This document shows, in pieces, positions 15,916-25,126 of a DNA stretch of 25,126 bases. The stretch is taken from contig CALFRR010000260.1 of assembly GCA_937919435.1 (NCBI GenBank), positions 1 through 25,126 of the forward strand. The letters run 5' to 3'. The stretch comes from an uncultured Alphaproteobacteria bacterium. GTDB lineage: Bacteria; Pseudomonadota; Alphaproteobacteria; Rhizobiales; Ancalomicrobiaceae. The translations under genes were made by a program, and so were the position numbers. How positions within the stretch are numbered: position 1 is the first letter of the stretch; each line of letters begins with the position of its first letter. Below the pieces are notes generated by a model. That model worked only from the letters and a program-made list of their open reading frames with translations. It was not told the DNA's origin and did no database searches.

Positions 15916-16851
15916 TCAGGCCGGCGACGTCTCCGTCGCTCCCGGCGACGCTCCCGTCGTCCCCGCCGCCACCCACCAGTCGGGCCGGGCCGCCGCGAGG
16001 CGCGCGGCCGCGTGGTCCGCCGCGGCGCGGTCGTCGAACAGTCCGAAGACGCTCGCTCCCGATCCCGACATCCGCGCCACCCGGCAGCCGGGTTCGGCGG
16101 CGAGCCGGGCGACGACCTCGTCGATCGCCGGGGCGAGCCGTCGTGCCGGCGGTTCGAGGTCGTTGCGCATCGCCGCGATCGCCGCGACGAGTCCGGTCGG
16201 ATCGGTCGGCAGGGGGCCTAGCGATGGGGAGTCGCGTCGTTCGAGCGCCCGGAACACCGTCGGCGTCGACACCGCCACCCCCGGATTGACCAGCACCGCC
16301 GACAGTGCCGGCAGACCGTCGACCGGCACGAGCGCGTCGCCGATGCCGGTCGCCCGGAGCGGCCGGCCGGCGACGCACATCGGCAGATCGGCGCCGAGCG
16401 GTGCCGAGAGGCGGGCGAGCCGGTCGCGTTCGAGCCCCAGCCGCCACACCCGGTCGAGCAGCCGCAGCGTCGCCGCCGCGTCCGACGAGCCGCCGCCGAT
16501 CCCCGAGGCGATCGGCAGGCGTTTGACCAGGGTGAGCCGCAGGTCGCCGACCGCTCGGCCCGCCGCCCGCGCCTCGCCGGCGAGCAGCCGGGCGGCGCGG
16601 ACCACCAGATTGTCGCCGTCGCCGGCGAGGTCGGCGGCGAACCGGCCTTCGATCGCGAGATCGATCCGCGGTTCCCCCGGGTCGGCCGAAGGCGGTGCGG
16701 CTTCGACGACGATCTCGTCGGCGGCGACGCCGTGCACCACCAGCGTGTCGAGGAGATGGTAGCCGTCCGCGCGCCGGCCGGTCACCGCCAGCGCGAGGTT
16801 GATCTTGGCCGGCGCCGGTTCGCGGTCGACGATGACGTCGCCGCCGGTCAC
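15916..16851 (-). CDS. ispE: 4-diphosphocytidyl-2-C-methyl-D-erythritol kinase
   Basis: The 311-residue GHMP-family kinase of the non-mevalonate (MEP) pathway, which phosphorylates CDP-methylerythritol at the 2-hydroxyl. PAKINLALAVTGRRADGYHLLDT (13-35) carries the catalytic Lys, LPIASGIGGGSSDAAATL (112-129) is the ATP-binding loop, GADLPMCVAG the conserved Asp region, and MSGSGASVFGLF the C-terminal GHMP motif. The start is GTG at 16849-16851, overlapping the TPR stop in a GTGA, so it is translationally coupled to the TPR gene. That neighbourhood is common in alphaproteobacteria. The C-terminal 15 residues are a low-complexity Gly/Ala/Thr tail. Confidence 0.96.
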   Translation of the reverse strand: MTGGDVIVDREPAPAKINLALAVTGRRADGYHLLDTLVVHGVAADEIVVEAAPPSADPGEPRIDLAIEGRFAADLAGDGDNLVVRAARLLAGEARAAGRAVGDLRLTLVKRLPIASGIGGGSSDAAATLRLLDRVWRLGLERDRLARLSAPLGADLPMCVAGRPLRATGIGDALVPVDGLPALSAVLVNPGVAVSTPTVFRALERRDSPSLGPLPTDPTGLVAAIAAMRNDLEPPARRLAPAIDEVVARLAAEPGCRVARMSGSGASVFGLFDDRAAADHAAARLAAARPDWWVAAGTTGASPGATETSPA

Positions 16852-18905
16852 GGCTTCGCCGGCTCGGGCGCGGCCGGCGTCACCGCCGGAGCGGGGGCCG
16901 GGATCGCCGGAGCCTCGGGCGTCGCGGGGGCGGGCTCGGCCTTCGGCGCCTCGGCCGGAGCGGCGGGTGCCGGAGCTTCGACCGGCGGGGTCGGAGCGGC
17001 CTCGGTCGCCGGAGCGGTCGGAGCCCCCGCGGCCGGTGCCGCCGGAGCGGCGGGGATGGCCGGGGCCTCGGCGGCCGGTGCGGGAGCCGGTGCGGCCGGA
17101 GCCTTCGGTGCGGGCATCACCGGCGGCGGGGTCGCCGCTTCGATCCGACCGTCGGCGAGCTTCTTCTCGATCTTCGGGATCTCGTCGGCTTCCGGTTTGA
17201 GGTCCAGGCTGTGCTGCCACTGGAAGGTCGCCTCGAGCTTGCGCCCGACCTTCCAGTAGATGTCGCCGAGGTGGTCGTTGATCACCGGATCGTCCGGCTT
17301 CAACTGGATCGCCCGTTCCGCTTCCGTCAGTGCCTCGTCGAAGCGGCCGAGCTTGTAGTAGGCCCAGGCCAGACTGTCGACGATGTAGCCGTCGTCGGGT
17401 TTCAGATCGACCGCCCGGCGCACCAGCTCCAGCCCTTCGTCGAGGTGGATGCCCATGTCGATCCACGAGTAGCCGAGATAGTTGAGCACGTGCGGCTCGT
17501 CGGGCATCAGCTTCAGCGCCCGGTCGAAGTCGGCCTCCGCCTTCGGCCACTGCTTGGTCCGCTCGAAGGCGATGCCGCGATAGTAGAAATAGGTCCAGTC
17601 GCTCTTCGCCGGTTCGCCGATCAGATCGATCGCCCGGGTGTAGGTCTTCGCCGCGGCCTCGAACTTCTTGTCGGCGCGCTGCACGTCGCCGAGCGCCAGG
17701 ATCGCCTCGAGGTCCTTCGGCGTGCGGGCGAGCACCGCCTCGAGATGCTTCGAGGCCTCGTCGTACTTCTGCATCACCGTGTAGTAGCGCCCGACCTGGA
17801 TGTCGGCGAGCGGCCGCAGCCGGGATCCGTCGGGGATCTTCTCGAGCAGGGCGATCGCCCGCTCGTACTGCTTCAGCTGGCCCTGGACGCCGGCCAGCGT
17901 CACCAGCGGCAGCTCGGCATCGGGCTGGAGCCACAGGGCGAGCTGCAGGTACATCGCCGCGATGTCCTCGCCGCCGTCGCGTCCGAGCGCCGCGCCGAGA
18001 CCGTAGAGGAACTCGGCCGCCCCGGCCTGGGCCGACGCGACGGAAGGCGGCGGCGTCCGCCCCGCCTTGAGATCGGCTTCGAGCGCCATGATCACCGGGT
18101 GGTCGGGGATGTCGGCCTTGAAGGCGGCGATCACGCCGAGCGCTTCGGCGGTCTTGCCGGAGCGGGCGAGCTGGCCGATCTGCGCCTCGACGATCCTGAG
18201 GTTGCGCTTCTCCGCCGCATAGGCGGCCGACAGACGCTTGTTCGCCTCCGCCTTGCGGCCGGCGGCCTCGGCCACCAGACCGCCGTGGAAGTTCTTGAAC
18301 ACGCCGTACCAGTCGAGACCGGAGACCGAATCGATCGCCTTGATGGCGGCGTCGGTGTCGCCCTTGCCGGCCAGTGCCCAGCCGGTCAGGATCGCCACGG
18401 TCAGATCGGTCAGCGGCCGGTTCTGCGACCGGGCGAACTGATAGCGCGCCCGCTCCCAGCGTCCCGCCTTCAGCGCATCGACGCCGAGCACCAGCCGGGC
18501 GAGCGGGTGCCCCTTGTCTGTCCGGATCAGCTTCTCGGCGAGGCCGAGGGCTTCCTTCAGCCGGCCGTCGGCGACCAGCAGCTGGAAGGTGCGTTCGACC
18601 AGCGCCGGGTTGGTGGCGTCGATCGACGTCGCGGTCTCGAAGAAGTCGGCCGCCGCGGCGATGTCGCGGGTGGCGTTGGCGTAACGCCCCGCCAGATAGC
18701 TGCCGGCGAAGGAATGCGGCACGAACACCGAGAGGAGATCCTTGCCGGGCTTGGCCGCCGCCTCGCCGCCGCCGGTCAGGATCAGCGCCGCGCCGACGAC
18801 GAGTGCGGCAAATCCGCCCCGCCGGGAGGCCGCGCCGGCCCGCTTCGCGCCTTCGGGCTCGCCCCGGCGTCGGTCATCGCTGCACATCACCCGTTCGGTC
18901 GGCAT
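16848..18905 (-). CDS. Tetratricopeptide-repeat protein, exported or membrane-anchored
   Basis: A 685-residue protein. A long basic N-terminus precedes one hydrophobic segment (GGFAALVVGAALILTGGGEAAA, about residues 30-51), so it is either exported or held by an N-terminal anchor with the repeats in the periplasm. Residues 60-570 are helical TPR units. Clear examples include AIALLEKIPDGSRLRPLADIQ, the AIDLIGEP region, and AEADFDRALKLMPDEPHVLNYLGYSW followed by VDSLAWAYYKLGRFDEAL. The last 100 residues are an almost pure Ala/Pro/Glu tail, probably a flexible spacer. TPRs mediate protein contacts; the partner is unknown. The ATG at 18905 has AGGAG ten bases upstream; ATG 18887 is an alternative. 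It is cotranscribed with ispE. Confidence 0.9.
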   Translation of the reverse strand: MPTERVMCSDDRRRGEPEGAKRAGAASRRGGFAALVVGAALILTGGGEAAAKPGKDLLSVFVPHSFAGSYLAGRYANATRDIAAAADFFETATSIDATNPALVERTFQLLVADGRLKEALGLAEKLIRTDKGHPLARLVLGVDALKAGRWERARYQFARSQNRPLTDLTVAILTGWALAGKGDTDAAIKAIDSVSGLDWYGVFKNFHGGLVAEAAGRKAEANKRLSAAYAAEKRNLRIVEAQIGQLARSGKTAEALGVIAAFKADIPDHPVIMALEADLKAGRTPPPSVASAQAGAAEFLYGLGAALGRDGGEDIAAMYLQLALWLQPDAELPLVTLAGVQGQLKQYERAIALLEKIPDGSRLRPLADIQVGRYYTVMQKYDEASKHLEAVLARTPKDLEAILALGDVQRADKKFEAAAKTYTRAIDLIGEPAKSDWTYFYYRGIAFERTKQWPKAEADFDRALKLMPDEPHVLNYLGYSWIDMGIHLDEGLELVRRAVDLKPDDGYIVDSLAWAYYKLGRFDEALTEAERAIQLKPDDPVINDHLGDIYWKVGRKLEATFQWQHSLDLKPEADEIPKIEKKLADGRIEAATPPPVMPAPKAPAAPAPAPAAEAPAIPAAPAAPAAGAPTAPATEAAPTPPVEAPAPAAPAEAPKAEPAPATPEAPAIPAPAPAVTPAAPEPAKP

Positions 18906-19380
18906 CTCGCGGAGACTCCTTCGGCGGCGACCGCGCCGGGCGGCGCCGCTCTCGATTCCGTTCGCGCCGTCCCGTCGAAGCGAGGTCGGCGATTTCCGTC
19001 TTTCGTTCGGTCCCCCTCGGGCGCATCGTCGCACACGAAGGACAACCACCGGCCGCCGTCCGAAGCGGACGGGCGAACCGGCGGTCACCGAGCGCCGGCA
19101 GAATGGCCGGTTTGTGACCACTTGTGAAGCGACCCCGGGACGGTCGTGCGAATGTCGAGCGGACCCGATGTCGGAAGCGCGGGGAGCGGTCTCGGGAGGA
19201 TATTCATACGAAGGTCTCGAGACATCGCGATCACCGCTGTTATCCTACGCATTCTGAACGGCTTGCGCCCCGCCCACGACGGATGCATCTGCAAAGTCGA
19301 GGGGTGGAACGGCTTTCCGGGGATACGATGACGAACTGATCGACCACTCCGGTGGACCACGGGATTGGGGAGACGTCCAA
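18906..19380. other. Divergent intergenic region between TPR gene and ppdK
   Basis: 475 bases with no supported gene on either strand; the short open frames here (for example 19124-19339) are Arg-rich and lack a ribosome binding site. It must carry the promoters of the TPR-ispE operon and of ppdK. Visible elements are a tandem TTGTGA repeat (19112-19127), a 10-bp palindrome GTCTCGAGAC (19214-19223), and GGGGAG at 19366-19371 serving as the ppdK ribosome binding site. I see no convincing minus-35/minus-10 pair. Confidence 0.6.
19112..19127 (+). repeat. Tandem TTGTGA half-sites
   Basis: TTGTGA occurs at 19112-19117 and again at 19122-19127, a 10-base period that puts both on the same face of the helix. 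It could bind a regulator controlling either divergent gene; the regulator is unknown. Confidence 0.3.
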
Positions 19381-22047
<2,667 letters not shown>

Positions 22048-22060
22048 AGAGGAAAGACGA

Positions 22061-22080
22061 GGGGCGCCGAAAGGCGCCCC
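22061..22080 (+). terminator. Hairpin terminator after ppdK
   Basis: GGGGCGCC and GGCGCCCC form a perfect 8-bp stem capped by a GAAA (GNRA) tetraloop, 13 bases after the ppdK stop. No T-run follows, so termination may be weak or act mainly to stabilise the mRNA 3' end. It marks the boundary between the core gene and the accessory region. Confidence 0.7.
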
Positions 22081-22134
22081 GAAGTCTATGGTTGCCGGCC
22101 TTGGTTGGTCTGCATCGGTTGTGGGGGACGGACC

Positions 22135-22885
22135 GTGAAGGTCACGTTCGATAGCAATGCTTGGGAGGAGGTGTTCGGAGGCGCTGGCCCGCATTGCGCC
22201 TTGATCCGATCCGCGCTCTCTGCGGGGGCGGTCGAGGGATTTGTGTGTGACGCGAATCTCAAGATTGAAACTGTACGGAAAAGTGATCTGTCGGCGTATT
22301 TTTGGAGGATCAGGTATTTCTGTTGATTTTCCAATGAAGATTGTTGAGATTGAAGGCAAGAAATATATTCATTTTATGTCAGTTGGTCCCGACGATGCTC
22401 TTCATCCTGGACTGCCGCCCATTCAAGCCGAACGGTGGAAGGAAGCTCGGTCTGCGGGGGTGCGTTTCCTTCGAGGACTGGCGTGGATGGGCCTTCCGGG
22501 GCCGCCGGAAGCATGTGTTCCAGAGGATTTTGTATTTGAAACCGCTTTGGCTCGGAGTGAACGAGAGCAGCGACAGATATCTGTCAATGTAGAAATTTGG
22601 AAGCGTGGGGTCGGAAAGCAGGCATTCGATGATGCCGGAGGGTGGGCGAGCAGCAGAGGTGATGAACGTGCGGAGCGGAAGCTGGTAAAAGCCTGCGCCG
22701 AGTGGGCTGATGGGGAACTTGTGGCGGCACATGTGGCCTATGAAAATGAAATACTCTGTACGAACGATCGTGGTAGGCAGGCGGGCAAATCGATCTTCAA
22801 CGCGGAAAACCGGCAGTGGTTGGCAGAGCGTTACGGGGTCCGATTTCTGACGGTCGAGGAACTTGCGCGAGAAGTGGGGCCATGA
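22135..22885 (+). pseudogene. PIN-like nuclease (toxin candidate) interrupted by a one-base frameshift
   Basis: Two frames together encode one protein. Frame one runs from GTG 22135 (GGGGGA six bases upstream) through VKVTFDSNAWEEVFGGA and GFVCDANLKIETVRKSDLSAYF, then goes out of frame and stops at 22326. Removing one T from the run at 22299-22303 continues it as GGSGISVDFPMKIVEIEGKKY to the stop at 22885, giving 249 residues; the total of 751 bases is one more than a whole number of codons. DSNAW at the first strand and LCTNDRGR near the C-terminus resemble the acidic metal-binding motifs of PIN-domain ribonucleases, the usual VapC-type toxin fold, though the middle is larger than in VapC. 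The region is visibly AT-richer than its neighbours. It overlaps the next gene by ATGA. Sequencing error, true inactivation and frameshifting are all possible. Confidence 0.65.
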
Positions 22886-23079
22886 TCGTTTCTGAGGACG
22901 GTAGAATGGTTCGGTCGGGCTCGACGCAAACCGAGTTCGCCACTGCCGTTGGCGTGCTTCTCGCCCACGACGATCCCCGACTCGCCGAGATCGAGGCTGG
23001 GCTCGCCGAGGTCGACCGTGGCGAGTTTGCTTCGCCTGAAGATCTCGCCCGCGTCGTCGCAGCCTACGCCTTGTCCTGA
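22882..23079 (+). CDS. Small antitoxin-like protein coupled to the PIN-like gene
   Basis: A 65-residue acidic protein. Its ATG (22882-22884) overlaps the TGA of the PIN-like frame in ATGA, so it depends on translation of that frame or reinitiates from it. The C-terminal half, RLAEIEAGLAEVDRGEFASPEDLARVVAAY, has the look of antitoxin tails: an amphipathic helix, then a GEFAS turn and a second helix. There is no clear ribbon-helix-helix or HTH DNA-binding motif in the N-terminal 30 residues. The order is toxin first, antitoxin second, the reverse of most vapBC modules. The assignment as antitoxin rests on size, charge, coupling and position, not on recognised homology. Confidence 0.6.
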   Translation: MIVSEDGRMVRSGSTQTEFATAVGVLLAHDDPRLAEIEAGLAEVDRGEFASPEDLARVVAAYALS

Positions 23080-23111
23080 TCCTCGGTGGTTCTCCTGCCT
23101 CGCCACCTCCT

Positions 23112-23432
23112 CTCCCGTCGTTCCCGGCGAGCCGAAGGCGAGGGAAGGGAACCCCGACCGCCCTCCACCCGTTGGAACCGTCGCTCGGGTTCCCTTCCCC
23201 TCCGCCCGCCGATGCGGGCTCCGGCCGGGAACGACGGCAGTGGGTGTGGTCGGCTCCGCAGGCCGCCTGCCGCCCGTCCGCCGGCTCCGCCGCACGAGGG
23301 GAACGCGGCGAGCGGAATGGATCCGCCGCGCCTGGGCGCCCTCGGAAGGTCGGGGCGATCGGACCAGCCCTCAGTGCTCCACCTTCCGCCTCGGCACGAA
23401 GCCGGCGGGTTCGCCGTGCCCTGCCCCCCTCA
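23112..23432. repeat. Tandem repeat copy 1 (about 320 bp) with nested inverted repeats
   Basis: This block is repeated 321 bases downstream. The first 42 bases from 23120 are identical in both copies, and most later differences are C/T or G/A changes. Inside, CGTTCCCGGC near 23119 pairs with GCCGGGAACG near 23224-23233, and AGGGAAGGGAACCC pairs with GGGTTCCCTTCCCCT, forming one long imperfect hairpin. Near its right end (about 23370-23404), the minus strand reads GFVPRRKVEH then stop, a degenerate copy of the 3' end of the DUF3124 gene. No gene is supported here; the open frames are GC-rich shadows. Confidence 0.75.
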
Positions 23433-23710
23433 CTCCCGGCGTTCCCGGCGAGCCGAAGGCGAGGGAAGGGAACCCCGACCGCTCTCCACCGGTGGAACCG
23501 TCGCCCGGGTTCCCTTCCCCTCCGCCCGCCGACGCGGGCTCCGGCCGGGAACGACGGCAGCGGGTGTGATCGGCTCTGCGGGCCCCCTGCTGCCCGTCCG
23601 CCGGCTTCGTCGCGCGAGGCGGTCGCGGCGGGCGGAACGAACCCGTCGCGTGTTGCGCCGCCGGGAGGGGGCGGAGCGATCGGCTCCCCCTACCTCTCCA
23701 CCTTCCGCCC
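23433..23710. repeat. Tandem repeat copy 2, running into the 3' end of the DUF3124 gene
   Basis: Second copy of the block at 23112. The hairpin arms are CGTTCCCGGC from 23440 and GCCGGGAACG ending at 23553. The loop region contains a perfect 12-bp palindrome TCCACCGGTGGA, where copy 1 has the looser TCCA-N5-TGGA. The offset to copy 1 falls from 321 to 319 bases along the block, showing one or two small deletions. Its right end overlaps the last codons and stop of the DUF3124 gene (stop at 23690-23692). No gene is seen between 23080 and 23689. Confidence 0.75.
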
Positions 23711-24199
23711 CGGTGACACGAAGCCGTAGCTCTGGTTGCCGTGCGAGGACAGCATCACCGCTTCGACGATCGGCTCCGTCCCGGCGGTCGGGGCGGTCCA
23801 GTCGACGACGAAGTCGGCGCCGAGGCCGCCGCGGGTGTCGGGCTGCGGGATCGTCACCTGGATCGTGCCGTAGGGCTTCAGCGTCACCGGTCGCTCGAGC
23901 GGCGTCTCCACCAGCCGGCCGGTGGTGTCGTGGTATTCGATCCGCTCGATCGCGATCCCCCGGGTGGCCGAGCCGTTGTGGATCGCCAGCGTCACCGAAA
24001 AGTCGATCCGGGTGCCGCCGCCGGCCGCCATCAGGCTCGAGTAGGCCGGAACATAGGTCCGCCCGCGCAGCCCCGAGAGATCGACCGGCCCGGCCGCCAG
24101 CGCCTCGGCGAAGCCGGCGAGCCGCGGCGGCACCTCCTGGGCAGTGGTCGCGGCGGGCAGCAGGAGGGCGAGGGCGAAGAGGAGGACGGGTGGGCGCAT
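23690..24199 (-). CDS. DUF3124 domain protein, secreted
   Basis: A 169-residue protein with a signal peptide (MRPPVLLFALALLLPAATTA, likely cleaved near residue 20). The mature part matches the DUF3124 pattern: TYVPAYSSLM (48-57), a beta-sandwich core with TLAIHNGSATRGIAIERIEYHD, LKPYGTIQVTIPQPDTRGGLGADFVVDW, and the closing PIVEAVMLSSHGNQSYGFVSPGR. The function of the family is unknown. GGGAG lies about 7 bases upstream of the ATG at 24197-24199. The downstream side is the tandem repeat, one copy of which contains a decayed duplicate of this gene's last codons. It is divergent from meaB across 265 bases in which I see no gene. Confidence 0.88.
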   Translation of the reverse strand: MRPPVLLFALALLLPAATTAQEVPPRLAGFAEALAAGPVDLSGLRGRTYVPAYSSLMAAGGGTRIDFSVTLAIHNGSATRGIAIERIEYHDTTGRLVETPLERPVTLKPYGTIQVTIPQPDTRGGLGADFVVDWTAPTAGTEPIVEAVMLSSHGNQSYGFVSPGRKVER

Positions 24200-24464
24200 C
24201 GGATGTCTCCCTGTCGCCCGATGCTGGCACGCGCCGCGCCCCGCGTCCATCGTCCGCCCGGTCGCGCCCGTCGGCTCTTCACCCACCGGCGGGCCCGAAC
24301 GGACTCCGGCCGGCCCGTGCCGCCGAGCGAGCTGGGGTGCGGTCGGACGACCCGCGGTCCCGCCCGCCCTCTCGGCCGCACTCCTGCGACGGCCCTCGGG
24401 CCGGAAGGGCGCCTCGTCCTTCGTCGGCCTCGACGTCGCCGTCGCCGCCCGGCAGAAACGGGGC

Positions 24465-25126
24465 ATGTCCCGACCGATCCCCTCCCTCGCCGCGGTCCGC
24501 GCCGGTGGCAAACCGGCCGTCGCTCGCGCCCTCACCCTGATCGAGACCGCCGACGGCACGGCGGCGCTCGCCCGGCTGCTCGACGAGGCCGCCGCCGATC
24601 CGCGTGCCGACGTCCTCGGCCTCACCGGACCGCCCGGGGTCGGCAAGTCGACGCTGACCGATGCGCTGATCGCCGCCGCCCGGGCTCGCGGCGAGAGCGT
24701 CGGGGTGGTCGCCGTCGATCCGTCGTCGCGCGCCTCGGGCGGTGCCCTGCTCGGCGACCGCACTCGCCTCGCGGTCGATCCGGAGGACGAGAGGATCTTC
24801 GTCCGCTCGATGGCGGCGCGCGACCGGCTCGGCGGTCTCTCCGACCACGCGGTCGCCGCGATCGTCCTGATGCGCGCCGTCTACGATCGGGTGATCGTCG
24901 AGACGGTCGGCATCGGGCAATCTGAAGGCGACGTCGCGGCGGTCGCCGACACGGTGCTGCTGCTCGTCCAGCCCGGCTCCGGCGACGCCCTGCAGTTCAT
25001 GAAGGCCGGGGTGATGGAGTTGCCGGACGTCGTCTGCGTCACCAAGGCCGACCTCGGTGCCGTGGCACTGCGGGCGAAGGCCGACGTCGCCGGCGCCCTG
25101 AGCCTCGCCGCGACGGAGGGCTGGAC
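24465..25126 (+). CDS. meaB: Methylmalonyl-CoA mutase-associated GTPase MeaB (partial, cut by right edge)
   Basis: The first 220 residues of a G3E-family P-loop GTPase that protects and reactivates B12-dependent methylmalonyl-CoA mutase in the propionate pathway. Walker A is LTGPPGVGKSTLTDAL (GPPGVGKST at 55-63), then VVAVDPSSRASGGALLGDRTR, VETVGIGQSEGDV (145-157), and TKAD (193-196) as the guanine-specificity motif. This order is that of MeaB/ArgK. The frame is open to the end of the window; about a third of the protein is missing. The ATG at 24465 gives an N-terminus close to homologues but has only a weak GGGG upstream. The mutase genes are not in this window. Confidence 0.93.
   Translation, partial: MSRPIPSLAAVRAGGKPAVARALTLIETADGTAALARLLDEAAADPRADVLGLTGPPGVGKSTLTDALIAAARARGESVGVVAVDPSSRASGGALLGDRTRLAVDPEDERIFVRSMAARDRLGGLSDHAVAAIVLMRAVYDRVIVETVGIGQSEGDVAAVADTVLLLVQPGSGDALQFMKAGVMELPDVVCVTKADLGAVALRAKADVAGALSLAATEGW

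Noticed and set aside
19124..19339. 71-codon open frame upstream of ppdK
   Set aside because: Arg-rich composition, no ribosome binding site, no homology recognised; it overlaps the expected promoter region.
23112..23710. Possible CRISPR array or insertion sequence
   Set aside because: There are only two long, diverged copies with no short regular repeats and spacers, and no transposase frame or terminal target duplication is visible.
23086..24540. Plus-strand open frames across the tandem repeat and the DUF3124 gene
   Set aside because: Translation is almost entirely Arg, Pro, Ala and Ser. It exists because stops are rare at this GC content, and the minus strand carries a real gene with a signal peptide.

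Overview
The window is a very GC-rich stretch of bacterial chromosome, most likely from an alphaproteobacterium of the Rhizobiales (Hyphomicrobiales) type. I base this on the split glyQ/glyS glycyl-tRNA synthetase, the 888-residue pyruvate phosphate dikinase, the ispE gene overlapping a large TPR gene, the PA0069-type radical SAM gene near rnhB, a rhizobial-type DUF2007/methyltransferase pair, and promoters of the TTGACC-N17-TAGGGT kind. I cannot name the genus. Most of the window is ordinary core genome with tight spacing, many 4-base stop/start overlaps and several GTG or TTG starts.

Layout. 1-271: the tail of a less GC-rich unidentified gene cut by the left edge. 335-2656 (-): radical SAM protein, VOC/glyoxalase protein and rnhB, probably one operon. 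2830-4233 (+): a GT2 glycosyltransferase and a DedA membrane protein, converging on ETF-ubiquinone oxidoreductase (4237-5910, -). 6086-7824 (+): a family-4-like uracil-DNA glycosylase that lacks two Fe-S cysteines, then two small proteins of unknown function. 7975-12657: glyQ and glyS, separated by a divergent HxlR regulator/NAD(P)-binding oxidoreductase pair with a clean palindromic operator candidate and a terminator on each side. 12790-13550: two small secreted proteins. 13560-14584 (-): DUF2007 and an N6-adenine methyltransferase. 14840-15859 (+): a long-chain polyprenyl diphosphate synthase. 15916-18905 (-): TPR protein and ispE. 19381-22047 (+): ppdK, followed by a hairpin. 22135-23079 (+): an AT-richer accessory island with a PIN-like nuclease, broken by one extra base, translationally coupled to a small antitoxin-like protein. 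23112-23710: two copies of a roughly 320-bp repeat carrying nested inverted repeats. 23690-24199 (-): a DUF3124 secreted protein. 24465-25126 (+): the start of meaB, cut by the right edge.

Metabolically, ispE (MEP pathway) and the polyprenyl diphosphate synthase (quinone side chain or undecaprenyl-type carrier) both belong to isoprenoid synthesis, and ETF-QO feeds electrons into the quinone pool. ppdK and MeaB sit in C3/propionate carbon metabolism. These are shared pathways, not one gene cluster.

The best candidate for something undescribed is the 22135-23079 pair: a toxin-first, PIN-like toxin-antitoxin module whose toxin frame is interrupted at a T5 run. Next are the duplicated palindromic repeat that carries a copy of the 3' end of the neighbouring DUF3124 gene, and the HxlR switch inserted between glyQ and glyS. 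No rRNA, tRNA, CRISPR, insertion sequence or origin was recognised.
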